From the NCBI GenBank assembly GCA_965200685.1, contig OZ241379.1, forward strand, positions 1 through 64,000: a DNA stretch of 64,000 nt. Reading direction: 5' to 3'. This DNA comes from Bin5 sp965200685. GTDB taxonomy: Bacteria > Chloroflexota > Anaerolineae > Caldilineales > Caldilineaceae. The position numbers and the translations under genes are program-made. The stretch's first letter is position 1. Every line of letters starts with the position of its first letter. Below the pieces are notes generated by a model. It did not search any database. It had not been told where the DNA came from and saw nothing but the letters and a program-made list of their open reading frames with translations. Positions 42,335-51,863 of this stretch are shown here, one piece after another.

Positions 42335-42384
42335 ATGCAAGGCCTCTAGGTTGTACGATCACTTTGGCGGGCGCGGCACTGCCC

Positions 42385-42807
42385 TTACAACTCCACAAGT
42401 TCCACATATTTCCCTGTCCATTTAGCCAGCGTTGCCGCCCAGAGATGATAGCGTCCAAGGGTAGCTAGGCTGTAGGTCTCCGAACGTAGGATGAGATAGG
42501 GTTCTTCGGCCTCAAACCCCAACAGCCTAAGATCGACAAAGCTGCCATCGCCCTGCCGGTAGTGGACTTGCAGTGCCTGGGTCCAGGAAGCATCCCAGGC
42601 CACTACATCCCTGACCGTATGAATGCTCGCGATCCGGGTCTGTAAAGTATAGTGCAAGGTCACCATATCCGTTGCTTCCATTTCATGCCTTGGCGGTTTT
42701 TGATATAGCTGCTGCGGCAGAGAATGTACGATCTGTGGAAAGGAAACATCCACAGGGAACGCATATGATGTTACTCGCACAATGGAACCACCAACGCCTC
42801 GAATCAT
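42385..42807 (-). CDS. Hypothetical protein, 140 residues
   Basis: I do not recognise this protein. It has no signal peptide or membrane segment. It begins three bases after the oligopeptidase B stop and is followed by the sulfotransferase gene, so it is probably part of that operon. It is rich in beta-prone, aromatic residues (MVTLHYTLQTRIASIHTV, PYLILRSETYSLATLGRYHL), which suggests a small beta domain. The tight spacing is the main reason to call it real. Confidence 0.55.
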   Translation of the reverse strand: MIRGVGGSIVRVTSYAFPVDVSFPQIVHSLPQQLYQKPPRHEMEATDMVTLHYTLQTRIASIHTVRDVVAWDASWTQALQVHYRQGDGSFVDLRLLGFEAEEPYLILRSETYSLATLGRYHLWAATLAKWTGKYVELVEL

Positions 42808-42810
42808 AGA

Positions 42811-44877
42811 TCACGACCCGCCGACCACATCCAACATAAACGCATACTCAAAGGCAGTCTCTTTTAGAGAATCATAGCGACCGGATTGGCTGAAATGACC
42901 GGCCCCCATTTCCGTCTTGAGCAGAAGCGGCTTGTCGTTGGTCTTGTGTGCCCGCATCTTCGCCACCCACTTGGCCGGCTCCCAATACTGTACCCTAGGA
43001 TCATTGAGCCCAGCCGTGGCCAGAATGGCCGGATAATCCTTGGCCGCCACATTGTCATACGGTGAATAACTCTTTATGTAATGATAAAACGCCGGATCAT
43101 TGGGGTTGCCCCACTCCTCCCACTCAATGACCGTCAGCGGGATGGTCGGGTCGAGCATGGTGTTGACCACATCAACAAAGGGAACACCCGCCACAACGCC
43201 GGCGAACAGGTCCGGCCGCATATTCGTGACCGCGCCCATCAGCAGCCCACCCGCGCTGCGTCCACTGATCACCAACCGTTGGGAGGACGTGTACTGCTCG
43301 GCGATCAGATGCTCGGCACAGGCGATGAAGTCGGTGAATGTGTTTTTCTTCTGCAGATATTTTCCATCTTCTTTCCACTGCCTCCCCATTTCACCACCAC
43401 CACGGCTGTGCGCGAACGCTACCACGAACCCTCTCTGCAGAAGGCTTACATGGCTGCTACTGAAGGATGGATCATAGCTGAGCCCGTAGGAACCGTAGCC
43501 GATGAGCAGGCAGGGATTGCGCCCATTCTGTTTGAGATCTGCGGGGAAGACGAGGGAAATCGGCACCTGTACCCCGTCGGGCGCAGTCGCCCACATGCGC
43601 TTCGTGGTGTAGGCCGCAGGATCATAGCCTTCTATTTCGTCTTGTTTTCGTAAAGTACGAGTTCGGTCCGTCATCCGATACTCAAAGACCGTCCGCGGCG
43701 AGACCAGAGAGGTGTAGTGATAGCGCAGTGTCCGGCTGCTGAATTCAGGGTTCTGGCCAGGGGAAACAGTATACACGGCCTCCGGTTGCTCAATACGGTG
43801 TACCGTAGCCCCTTTGCAGTCGTGGATGCTGATATGGGTGAGGCCGCCTTCCCGTTCCCAAACCACCAGAAAATCCTGAAATGGCTCGACCCGCTCCACC
43901 ATCACCTGTTGCCGGTGGGGAAGAACCTCTCGCCAATTTTCGCGGGCCGGCCCATGCACAGGAGCTTCCATCACCCGGAAGTTCTCCGCGGCCCAGTTTG
44001 TAACGATAAAAAAGCGTTCCTCGCCGGCTTCATCCCGATGATGCGTGACGTAATACTCCATATCCTGCACCCGGGGCTGCAAAAGCCTAGGTTGTGCGCT
44101 AGGGTCGTCCGCATCAAGGGCGTGGACCTCCGACGTGACCGCGCTCTCCAAGGCACAGAAGATGTAACGTGTACTTTTCGCTTTATAGACCCGTAGAAAG
44201 AAGCGCTCGTCCTGCTCACGATAGACAACCTCATCAGCGGATATCTCGTCGCCCAAGCGATGGCGGTGCAGCTTGTAGGGCCGCTGCGCCTGATCCAGGG
44301 TCGTATAGTAGAGGGTGCGGTTGTCATTCCCCCATTCCAGCCCATAGTAGGTATTTTCAATGCGGTCAGGCAACAGTTCGCCACTTTCCAGATCCTTCAC
44401 CCGTAGCGTATAGGTCTCCGCGCCATTGGTATCCAAGGCAAAGGCAAGCAAAGAATGATCCGGGCTGACTGCATAGTTCCCCATCCGCAGATAGTCATGG
44501 ACCTCCGCCTCTGCATTCAGGTCGATCAGCACCTGCTCGGCAGCCTCCATATTGCCTTGTTTACGGCAATAGAGCCGATACTGTTTGCCTTCTTCTTCCC
44601 GATAGTAATAGAAGTAGCCGCCATGGGCCACAGGCACAGATTCATCAGTCTCTTGGATGCGGCTCTTCATCTCCGCGAAAAGCTCGCCCTGCAACTCCTC
44701 CGTATGGGCCAGTACTGCTTTGGTATAGGTGTTCTCAGCTTCCAGATACTCGATCACGGCCGGGTTGTCCCGCTCCCGCAGCCAGTGGTAGTGATCAACC
44801 CGCACATCACCGTGCTTTTCATGGATGACCGCATGGACATCCGCGACAGGTGGGATGATACTGGGCTGTGCTGCCAT
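42811..44877 (-). CDS. ptrB: Oligopeptidase B (prolyl oligopeptidase family, S9A)
   Basis: A 688-residue cytoplasmic serine peptidase cutting short peptides after Arg/Lys. The start at 44877 has AGAGAGG seven bases upstream; a longer frame to 44952 lacks such support. The N-terminal beta-propeller begins DVHAVIHEKHGDVRVDHYHW. The C-terminal alpha/beta-hydrolase has the nucleophile in ISGRSAGGLLMG (Ser about 541), then LDPTIPLTVIEWEEWGNPND typical of PtrB, the Asp in AGLNDPRVQYWEP and His in GAGHFSQSGRY. Confidence 0.93.
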   Translation of the reverse strand: MAAQPSIIPPVADVHAVIHEKHGDVRVDHYHWLRERDNPAVIEYLEAENTYTKAVLAHTEELQGELFAEMKSRIQETDESVPVAHGGYFYYYREEEGKQYRLYCRKQGNMEAAEQVLIDLNAEAEVHDYLRMGNYAVSPDHSLLAFALDTNGAETYTLRVKDLESGELLPDRIENTYYGLEWGNDNRTLYYTTLDQAQRPYKLHRHRLGDEISADEVVYREQDERFFLRVYKAKSTRYIFCALESAVTSEVHALDADDPSAQPRLLQPRVQDMEYYVTHHRDEAGEERFFIVTNWAAENFRVMEAPVHGPARENWREVLPHRQQVMVERVEPFQDFLVVWEREGGLTHISIHDCKGATVHRIEQPEAVYTVSPGQNPEFSSRTLRYHYTSLVSPRTVFEYRMTDRTRTLRKQDEIEGYDPAAYTTKRMWATAPDGVQVPISLVFPADLKQNGRNPCLLIGYGSYGLSYDPSFSSSHVSLLQRGFVVAFAHSRGGGEMGRQWKEDGKYLQKKNTFTDFIACAEHLIAEQYTSSQRLVISGRSAGGLLMGAVTNMRPDLFAGVVAGVPFVDVVNTMLDPTIPLTVIEWEEWGNPNDPAFYHYIKSYSPYDNVAAKDYPAILATAGLNDPRVQYWEPAKWVAKMRAHKTNDKPLLLKTEMGAGHFSQSGRYDSLKETAFEYAFMLDVVGGS

Positions 44878-44974
44878 ATCTATACCTCTCTTACAATTGA
44901 ACAAAGATTTCAGGTCCAGCAATTGATTATAACCGATAGGTCGAAGATCCACTACTTTGATGACCTGCAGAAAT

Positions 44975-45008
44975 TTGACAAAAATTCAGGTATCATATAG
45001 GCTATACT
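44975..45008 (+). promoter_or_regulatory. Possible promoter of the second sugar importer
   Basis: A perfect TTGACA (44975-44980) is followed by TATACT (45003-45008), but the spacing of 22 bp is too long for a standard promoter. TAGGCT at 44998 would fit a 17-bp spacing but is poor. The 208-bp gap between ptrB and the permease must hold a promoter, so this is only a candidate. Confidence 0.25.
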
Positions 45009-45085
45009 CGCTCCCCGAACACTGGAACCTTAGTTGCGGCCAATAAGGATTCGCCACGAACCACCGATAGCGAAGGAAATCAGTT

Positions 45086-46108
45086 GTGATCGACGAAAAG
45101 CAGTTCGGGCCTTTGCAGGCTGAAGGGGCCCCGGCCTCCGAGCCAAGCTTGAGGCAGAAACCTTCATTTGCGCCGCAACGCATGATTCGTCGACTCTTCG
45201 GCAACCAACGGGAGTTCCAAACAAATCTCTCCCTGCTTTCCATGGCTCTGCCGGGTATTGTGTTGCTTTTTATCTTCGCCTACCTGCCCATGTTGGGCAT
45301 TCTTATCGCCTTCAAGGACTACCGCTTCAACCTAGGCATTCTCGGCAGCGAATGGGTCGGCTTTCAAAATTTTAACTTCCTTTTCGGAACCGATGCCGCT
45401 TTTCGCATCACCCGCAATACACTGTTGATGAATATACTCTTCATCAGCACAACGACTGTTTGCGCGCTGACCGTTGCCATTCTGCTGAATGAAGTCTATC
45501 GCAGCCGCCTGAGCAAATATTACCAGACGATGCTCTTTTTCCCGTACTTTATCTCATGGGTGATCGTCAGCTATTTCGTCTTTGCCTTTCTCAACGGCCA
45601 GACAGGGCTCATCAATCAGTGGATTGATGCCCTAGGCATCAAACGCATCGCCTGGTACCGTTCGCCGGAGTACTGGCCGCTGATCTTCGTGTTGGCGAAT
45701 CTGTGGAATGGGATCGGTTTCAGCAGTATCATCTACCTGGCCGGTATCCTCGGCATCTCGCCAGAACTCTTTGAAGCAGCGAAAATTGATGGGGCAGGCA
45801 AGCTGCAACAGATCCGCTACATTACCTTGCCGATGCTCTATCCCATGATTATTATTCTGGTGCTGTTGGCCATTGGACGCATCTTTCACGCCGATTTTGG
45901 CCTGTTCTTCTTCCTGCCCAGAGACAATCCTTTGCTTTATTCGACTACGGATGTCATCGACACCTTTGTCTACCGCTCTCTGGTTGAACTGGGCGAAATT
46001 AGCATGGCCGCCGCCGCCGGCTTCTACCAGTCATTTGTTGGCTTCCTCCTAGTCATCGCTGCCAATTGGGTTGTACGTCGCTTTAATGAAGACTATGCAC
46101 TCTATTAA
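45086..46108 (+). CDS. lplB: Sugar ABC transporter permease, LplB type
   Basis: A 340-residue permease with a GTG start (45086) and AAGGA upstream. A hydrophilic N-terminus of about 45 residues precedes six hydrophobic segments starting at LLSMALPGIVLLFIFAYLPM; GILIAFKDYRF is typical of the LplB family. The EAA loop is ELFEAAKIDGAGKLQQIRYI, and the end reads VVRRFNEDYALY. It works with the next permease and the binding protein to import an oligosaccharide. The ATPase must be encoded elsewhere. Confidence 0.9.
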   Translation: MIDEKQFGPLQAEGAPASEPSLRQKPSFAPQRMIRRLFGNQREFQTNLSLLSMALPGIVLLFIFAYLPMLGILIAFKDYRFNLGILGSEWVGFQNFNFLFGTDAAFRITRNTLLMNILFISTTTVCALTVAILLNEVYRSRLSKYYQTMLFFPYFISWVIVSYFVFAFLNGQTGLINQWIDALGIKRIAWYRSPEYWPLIFVLANLWNGIGFSSIIYLAGILGISPELFEAAKIDGAGKLQQIRYITLPMLYPMIIILVLLAIGRIFHADFGLFFFLPRDNPLLYSTTDVIDTFVYRSLVELGEISMAAAAGFYQSFVGFLLVIAANWVVRRFNEDYALY

Positions 46109-46135
46109 TTTGCCATCCCCCCAGCTACCCAAGAA

Positions 46136-47098
46136 ATGCAGGGTCCTGGGCACAAGCCACCCCCTACAAGCCATCTAAAAACCGCGTCCATGTCTGTTAC
46201 CACAGAACGCCAGTCACCGCCATTGAACCGCTATCAAGTCCAAGCAGGCCTGGGCACAATCATTGTCCATGCTATCCTGATGCTGGTCGGCCTGACCTGC
46301 CTGATCCCTCTTATTCTCGTCGTCAGCATCTCCCTGTCCGACGAGCTGCGCCTGGCAAAGGAAGGCTACAAACTTCTGCCGGTCGGCTTTACTACATTTG
46401 CCTATGAATACATTCTGCAGGTGCCCGGACAGATTCTGCGCGCCTACGGAGTGACAGCATTCGTAACGACTGTGGGGACCGTCAGCGGCCTGCTGATCTG
46501 CTCCCTATTGGCATGGCCCCTGGCCCGCAAGGATTTCCGCCTCCGGGGCCCGCTCTCGTTTTATGTCTTTTTTACCTTGCTCTTCAACGGCGGTATGGTT
46601 CCCTTCTACATCCTTGTCACCCGCTATCTGGGCTTGAAGGATAACATTCTTGTTCTCATTCTTCCCTATCTGGTCACTGCTTGGTATGTGCTGATTATAC
46701 GCACTTCCTTTGCCCAATTGCCAACCGAACTGCTGGACGCGGCTCGCATTGACGGGGCTGGCGAATGGCGTATCTTCTTTCGCATCGTCGTGCCTCTCTC
46801 CAAACCGGTGCTGGCCACAATCGGCCTCTTCTTTGTCCTGCGCTACTGGAACGACTGGTTTCTGGCCTTGCTATTTATTGATGACAGCGTGCTCTATCCA
46901 CTCCAATATCTGCTCTACATTTTGATGGCGAACATCAATATTATGGCAGCCAACCCACAGACGACCGGCATGCCGATTCCCACCCTGTCCGCGCGCATGG
47001 CAATGGCTGTATTGGCCTTTGGCCCAGCCCTGTTTACATTTTTGCTGCTGCAAAAGTACTTCGTGCGCGGCATTACAATCGGCGGCTTGAAGGGCTAG
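46136..47098 (+). CDS. Sugar ABC transporter permease, YtcP/LplC type
   Basis: A 320-residue permease; an internal ATG at 46190 (MSVTTERQSPP) is an equally good start, as neither has a clear ribosome site. It has six hydrophobic helices, the EAA loop ELLDAARIDGAGEWRIFFRI and the characteristic end KYFVRGITIGGLKG. It is the partner of LplB 27 bp upstream. Confidence 0.9.
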   Translation: MQGPGHKPPPTSHLKTASMSVTTERQSPPLNRYQVQAGLGTIIVHAILMLVGLTCLIPLILVVSISLSDELRLAKEGYKLLPVGFTTFAYEYILQVPGQILRAYGVTAFVTTVGTVSGLLICSLLAWPLARKDFRLRGPLSFYVFFTLLFNGGMVPFYILVTRYLGLKDNILVLILPYLVTAWYVLIIRTSFAQLPTELLDAARIDGAGEWRIFFRIVVPLSKPVLATIGLFFVLRYWNDWFLALLFIDDSVLYPLQYLLYILMANINIMAANPQTTGMPIPTLSARMAMAVLAFGPALFTFLLLQKYFVRGITIGGLKG

Positions 47099-47180
47099 TT
47101 GTCACAACTTTGTAGAACGACAACTAGGCACTCAATTGTTTTATACATTCATAACACACTGAACTGAGGAGAAGACTCAC

Positions 47181-48722
47181 ATGACCCAACACCGTGTTTT
47201 GACCGTTCTCAGCGTACTGCTGATCGCCTCACTGCTGCTCACTGCCTGCCCGGCCCCGGCCGCGCCAGCATCGGCCCCCGAAAGTAACAGTGAACAGGCC
47301 CCGGCCCCCGCACCAGCTGATGGATTGGTGAATATCACCTACACCTATGCCAGCCGTGGCATCCCGGCTGATCTGCAGATGGTAGAGGATGCCATGAATG
47401 AAATCCTCCACGACAAGATCGGCGTACACCTGACCCTAGAACCAATCGACTTCGGGGCCTACAATGATAAAATGCAGTTGCGTCTGTCCGCCGGCGAAGA
47501 GTGTGATATCATCTTCACGGCCCCATGGATCAACAGCTACGCCAACAATGTTGCCAATGGCGTCCTTGCTCCCCTCGATGATCTGCTGCTCAATTATGCG
47601 CCGGGCCTGTGGGACAGTATGCCACCCACCACCTGGGACGCAGCCCGGGTCAACGGCGTCATCTATGGCGTCATCAACCAACAGATCTTCCCCAAGCCTT
47701 GGGGCGTCCATCCGCGCAAGGACATGGCCGAGAAGTACGGCCTCGATCTAAACGCTGTGACAAAGTGGGAAGATATGGAGCCTTGGCTGGATGCGGTGCT
47801 TGACAACGAAGGCATCTCTCCTGTATTCGTGGCCGCCCCAGGCAGAGGCCTCTGGCTCTCCCAGTATTACGGCTATGATCCCCTAGATGATGGCATCGCT
47901 TTCCTAGGTATGAAGGCCGATGATGAGACCCTGACCTCTGTCAATATGGTAGAAAGTGTCGAATTTCAGATGGCAGCAGAGACGACGAAACGCTGGGTCG
48001 ATGAAGGCTATATGCCCCTAGAGCCGCTGCCCAATGATGAGGCCCGCTCTGCCTTCCGCGCCGGCCAGTATGCCATGGGCTATCATGTGGAAAAGCCAGG
48101 CAACGATGTTGAGGCCCAGAACGCCTATGGCTTTGAATTCCTGAGCAAGAATCTGACAGATCCCCTGATTCTGGATACGGCCGGTGCTACCGCCACAATG
48201 AACGCCATCTGCACCACCTCCCAAAATCCAGAGAAAGCCATGGAAGTGTTGGAAGAATTCAACACAAATGGCTATATCTATAACCTGCTCTCCCGTGGCA
48301 TTGAAGGGAAGCATTGGGTATGGGAGGATGAAGCCAATCAGGTGATGCGATTCCCGGATGGCGTGGATGGTAACACCAGCACCTACAACCCAAACACCGA
48401 TTGGATGTTCGGCAATCAGTTCAATGCCTACTACCGGGACAGCAAACAGGTTGGAGCCTGGGAAGCGACCAAAGAGATGAACGATACCGCCTACCCTTCG
48501 CAAGCCTTGGGCTTTGTGGTAGACCGGGAGCCGATCAAAACAGAGATCGCCCAGACTTCAGCCATTTACAATGAGCTAGTCCTGCCGATGCAGTACGGCT
48601 GGGTTGCCTATGAGGACGCTGCGCCCGAAGCCATTGAGAAACTGAACGAGGCCGGCGCGCAAACCATCATCAACGAAGTCAACCGCCAATTGCAGGAGTG
48701 GCGGGCGAAAAATCCACGATAA
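47181..48722 (+). CDS. Sugar ABC transporter substrate-binding lipoprotein, LplA type
   Basis: A 513-residue lipoprotein. A signal peptide with lipobox LLTAC (Cys23) is followed by a Pro/Ala linker. The binding domain begins VNITYTYASRGIPADLQMVE and is of the large LplA/YtcQ class seen with LplB-YtcP permeases. GAGGAGAAG precedes the ATG. The likely ligands are oligosaccharides from polysaccharide breakdown. A strong hairpin follows nine bases after its stop. Confidence 0.9.
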   Translation: MTQHRVLTVLSVLLIASLLLTACPAPAAPASAPESNSEQAPAPAPADGLVNITYTYASRGIPADLQMVEDAMNEILHDKIGVHLTLEPIDFGAYNDKMQLRLSAGEECDIIFTAPWINSYANNVANGVLAPLDDLLLNYAPGLWDSMPPTTWDAARVNGVIYGVINQQIFPKPWGVHPRKDMAEKYGLDLNAVTKWEDMEPWLDAVLDNEGISPVFVAAPGRGLWLSQYYGYDPLDDGIAFLGMKADDETLTSVNMVESVEFQMAAETTKRWVDEGYMPLEPLPNDEARSAFRAGQYAMGYHVEKPGNDVEAQNAYGFEFLSKNLTDPLILDTAGATATMNAICTTSQNPEKAMEVLEEFNTNGYIYNLLSRGIEGKHWVWEDEANQVMRFPDGVDGNTSTYNPNTDWMFGNQFNAYYRDSKQVGAWEATKEMNDTAYPSQALGFVVDREPIKTEIAQTSAIYNELVLPMQYGWVAYEDAAPEAIEKLNEAGAQTIINEVNRQLQEWRAKNPR

Positions 48723-48731
48723 GAAAAAATC

Positions 48732-48761
48732 ACAGTGGAGAGCAGTTCCTCTCCACTGTGG
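48732..48761. terminator. Hairpin after the LplA-type gene
   Basis: CACAGTGGAGAG (48732-48743) pairs with CTCTCCACTGTG (48750-48761) around CAGTTC. The stem shares CAGTGGAGA with the hairpin after coxM. An A-run lies before it and there is no T-run after. It would reduce read-through into the 639-residue protein gene. Confidence 0.5.
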
Positions 48762-48787
48762 TACCTCACCAAAGACAAATTTCCCTC

Positions 48788-50707
48788 ATGCTTACTCTAA
48801 TTGCCAACCACCCTCTCCATGATCCGCCCGCCTGGGCCGTGCTGGAACGGCTTCTTTTTCAGGTGATGGACCAGGCGGTGCATCCCTTTCTGGACAAATA
48901 TACCCGTCCGGATGGTACGCTGATTTGGGGCGACACATGGAAGAACTCTCGCGATGGCGCGGACGACCTGTACGAGAGTTTTTACAACTGGCCCCTCTAC
49001 TACCTTCTCGGCGGAGGAGATCACCTGCTCACATTGGGCCAACGCCAGTGGGATGCCATCACCCGCCAACTCACGGAACTCGGCCCGGTTCTCCATGAGT
49101 ACGAGCGGGGCTACGACCAGTTCCACCAGAGCGAAAGCTATATCTACTTTTATTTCCTCTGCCTAGCTGACCCGACCAATACGCGCAACCGGGAACGGGC
49201 CACACGCTTCGCCGGGCTGTACCTGAATGAGAACCCCAATGCACGCAACTATGATCCGCAACACAAGCTGATCCGCGCTCCTCACAATGGTAGTGGCGGC
49301 CCTCGCTGGGGACATTTCGACAGCCCACAGCCGAGCTATGGTTGGAGTGCAGGCATGCGCCAGTACGGCCTTCCCTACACTGACATCAAGGGGATTGATC
49401 ACTACGACGATTTGAAAGACCCAGCCCTGGCCCGGCGCATGGGCGAGGCCATGCAGGAACGGATGGGCAAAGGGGATGTGGTCGGCAATCTACTGGTGAC
49501 AAGCCTCATCGCCAATGCGTTTTTGCTCACCGCCGAGGAGAAGTATCAACACTGGCTCATCGAATACGTGGACGCTTGGCGAGAACGAGCCGCACGCAAT
49601 AACGGCCTGCTGCCGGACAATGTCGGTCTGTCCGCTGAGATCGGCGAATATCTGGACGGACGTTGGTACGGTGGGCTTTATGGCTGGAGTTGGCCCCATG
49701 GCTACTACAATATCGGTATGGCCGCGGTCGTCAGTGGAGCGAATGCCTTTCTGCTCAGCGGTGAGCAAGAGTATTTGGCGTTCGCCAGAGCCCAATACGA
49801 TGCCATCTGGGCCCTCGGTGAGACGCGCAATCCCCATACAGAAGAGATGAGCCTGCGCTCCCATTGGGTGAACCAGCTAGCAGATGTAGGCGAGGACGAG
49901 GAGATTTTTCTAGTCCCCTACCGCTACAACGACCATGGCTGGTTCGACTATCAGCCCCTTTCGCCGGTCTACCCCACAGCCATTTGGAACCTGTCCATGG
50001 ACGCCAGCGATTGGGAGCGGATCGAGGCCTTACGCCGCGCGGAAACATACGATTGGCGGCAGGTGCAGGGCTTCCGCACCAAAGAGGACAATGGCCACGA
50101 ACAGCCCTGGCTACGCTTCCTAGCAGGGCAGAATCCCAACTACCCAGCCCAGATGCTGGCCGCTACCTACGGGCAGGTCTGCCGCCGCCTAGCTCTGATC
50201 CGGCAGGATACAGAGGACCTGACACAGGTCAGCATCCACCACTGGCAACAGCTTAACCCAGTCATCACCGAAGCATTGGTACAACTCACCCTCGGCGGGC
50301 CCCAGATCATCTACAATGGCGGCCTGCTTCACTGCAGGCTGCGCTATTTCGACCCGCAGCGCAAGCGGCCTGGCCTGCCAGCAGATGTGGCCGCGCTGGT
50401 CTCCAAGCTGGAGGCAGCTCGTACCGTGGTTACGCTGGTCAATCTCAGCCCCTTCGAAAGTCGTACAATTCTGCTACAGGCCGGCGGTTTCGGCGAGCAC
50501 CACTTTGAGACTGTACGCTACACGAATCAGAGCCGCGAGGATGGCAGCAAGATCAACGACGATATGCCAACAGTGGCCCAAACAGTGACGGAAGCACCCG
50601 TCAACGACAAATATCTACAGGTTGAACTGCCGCCGGCCACGCAAATCGAATTGGACATCCAGACAACCCGCTATGTACACGAGCCATCGTACAGATGGCC
50701 TTGGTGA
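48788..50707 (+). CDS. Uncharacterised 639-residue protein, possibly an (alpha/alpha)6-barrel enzyme
   Basis: I do not recognise a named family. The ATG at 48788 is used since the longer frame overlaps the upstream gene, though the ribosome site is weak. The first 430 residues have the aromatic, Trp/Tyr/Asp-rich helices of glycoside-hydrolase or lyase toroids (TLIWGDTWKNSRDGADDLYE, YDQFHQSESYIYFYFLC, LYGWSWPHGYYNIGMAAV). The last 150 residues look like a beta-domain. There is no signal peptide, so it is likely cytoplasmic. Its place between a sugar importer and a Gfo/Idh oxidoreductase suggests processing of the imported glycoside. Confidence 0.72.
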   Translation: MLTLIANHPLHDPPAWAVLERLLFQVMDQAVHPFLDKYTRPDGTLIWGDTWKNSRDGADDLYESFYNWPLYYLLGGGDHLLTLGQRQWDAITRQLTELGPVLHEYERGYDQFHQSESYIYFYFLCLADPTNTRNRERATRFAGLYLNENPNARNYDPQHKLIRAPHNGSGGPRWGHFDSPQPSYGWSAGMRQYGLPYTDIKGIDHYDDLKDPALARRMGEAMQERMGKGDVVGNLLVTSLIANAFLLTAEEKYQHWLIEYVDAWRERAARNNGLLPDNVGLSAEIGEYLDGRWYGGLYGWSWPHGYYNIGMAAVVSGANAFLLSGEQEYLAFARAQYDAIWALGETRNPHTEEMSLRSHWVNQLADVGEDEEIFLVPYRYNDHGWFDYQPLSPVYPTAIWNLSMDASDWERIEALRRAETYDWRQVQGFRTKEDNGHEQPWLRFLAGQNPNYPAQMLAATYGQVCRRLALIRQDTEDLTQVSIHHWQQLNPVITEALVQLTLGGPQIIYNGGLLHCRLRYFDPQRKRPGLPADVAALVSKLEAARTVVTLVNLSPFESRTILLQAGGFGEHHFETVRYTNQSREDGSKINDDMPTVAQTVTEAPVNDKYLQVELPPATQIELDIQTTRYVHEPSYRWPW

Positions 50708-50716
50708 AATATGCTA

Positions 50717-50745
50717 GGGGCGAGTGGAACGCAGTGACTCGCCCC
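50717..50745. other. GC-rich hairpin between the 639-residue protein gene and the oxidoreductase
   Basis: GGGGCGAGT (50717-50725) pairs with ACTCGCCCC (50737-50745) around an 11-base loop, nine bases after a stop and 44 bases before the next start. It may be an intra-operon terminator or RNA-stability element. Confidence 0.45.
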
Positions 50746-50789
50746 GAATTACTGCCGTTCGCTTACAATGGAGCACGAAAGGAACTGCC

Positions 50790-51863
50790 ATGACCAAGAT
50801 ACGCGTGGCCATCGTCGGTATGGGCATTGGTAGAGCAAATGGCCTTGCACTGGCCCACAATCCCCGCGCGGAGGTAGTCGCCTTATGCGATCTGTTCGAG
50901 GAGCGCATGGCCGCTTTTGCTTTGGCCCTGCCCCAGCCGGATCAGATTCGCTTTTTTACCGATTTCAATGAACTCTGCCACAGCCGAGATGTAGATGCGA
51001 TCTTCATCGGCACGCCCAATCAACTGCACGTGCCCATGGCCTTACAAGCCATAGCCCACGACAAGCACATCCTCGTCACCAAGCCCCTAGCCGATTCGGT
51101 GGACGCGGCCAAGCACCTTGTGGATGTAGCAGAGGCCGCTGGGGTTGTCAATATGATGTCTCTCTCTACCCGCTTTGCACCCAATGTGCAGTATATGGGC
51201 ACACTCGCCCAGCAGGGGGAATTCGGCGCGCTCTACTACGCCCGCGCCCGCAGCATCCGCCGCAACGGCATCCCCTCATGGAACACCGGTTTCATCCGCA
51301 AGGGCGGCGGTGCGTTTCGGGATATGGGCGTCCATATGTTAGACTCCGCTTGGTGGCTGCTAGGCATGCCGCGGCCGCTGCATGTGACCGGTGTGGCCGG
51401 GGCAAAGTTCGGACCACGTGGAAAAGGGTTCTTCGGACGGCTCTCTCAGGGCGAGACAGGCAGGGTGACGAAGGAGTACTACAGCCAGTTTGACGTGGAC
51501 GACTACGCAGGGGGCTTCATCCGCTTCGCCGACGGTACTGGCCTGCAAGTGGAGAGCTTCTGGGCCTCCCACCAACCTGGCCATATACAGATCGAGCTGT
51601 TCGGCACAGAAGCAGGCGCGCAGCTATGGCCGCCGACCCTATACAAGGACATGTACGACCAACCCCAGGACGTCAAGATCCAAGGCTTTGAGGACGCTGA
51701 CAGTAAGGCATGGACCGCCATCGCCGACCACTTCATCGCCTGCATCCTAGATGGCTGCCAATGCCAAGCCCCTCTACGCCACGGCCTGGTCGTCCAAGAG
51801 ATGATGGAGGGGCTGTTGGAAAGCGCGGAGATAGGACAGGAAGTGTTATTGTCTCGTGAATAA
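50790..51863 (+). CDS. Gfo/Idh/MocA family oxidoreductase
   Basis: A 357-residue NAD(P)-dependent oxidoreductase from the ATG at 50790, with AAAGGA seven bases before. The Rossmann part has RVAIVGMGIGRANGLALA, then AIFIGTPNQLHVPMALQAI and the catalytic-Lys motif HILVTKPLADSVDAA. The C-terminal part has GGGAFRDMGVHMLDSAWWLL. It is probably part of the sugar catabolic set with the LplB/YtcP importer. Its stop overlaps the next gene by eight bases. Confidence 0.9.
   Translation: MTKIRVAIVGMGIGRANGLALAHNPRAEVVALCDLFEERMAAFALALPQPDQIRFFTDFNELCHSRDVDAIFIGTPNQLHVPMALQAIAHDKHILVTKPLADSVDAAKHLVDVAEAAGVVNMMSLSTRFAPNVQYMGTLAQQGEFGALYYARARSIRRNGIPSWNTGFIRKGGGAFRDMGVHMLDSAWWLLGMPRPLHVTGVAGAKFGPRGKGFFGRLSQGETGRVTKEYYSQFDVDDYAGGFIRFADGTGLQVESFWASHQPGHIQIELFGTEAGAQLWPPTLYKDMYDQPQDVKIQGFEDADSKAWTAIADHFIACILDGCQCQAPLRHGLVVQEMMEGLLESAEIGQEVLLSRE

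Noticed and set aside
44975..45008. Strong promoter before the LplB-type permease
   Set aside because: The consensus boxes are 22 bp apart, too far for a normal sigma-70 promoter, so it is kept only as a weak candidate.
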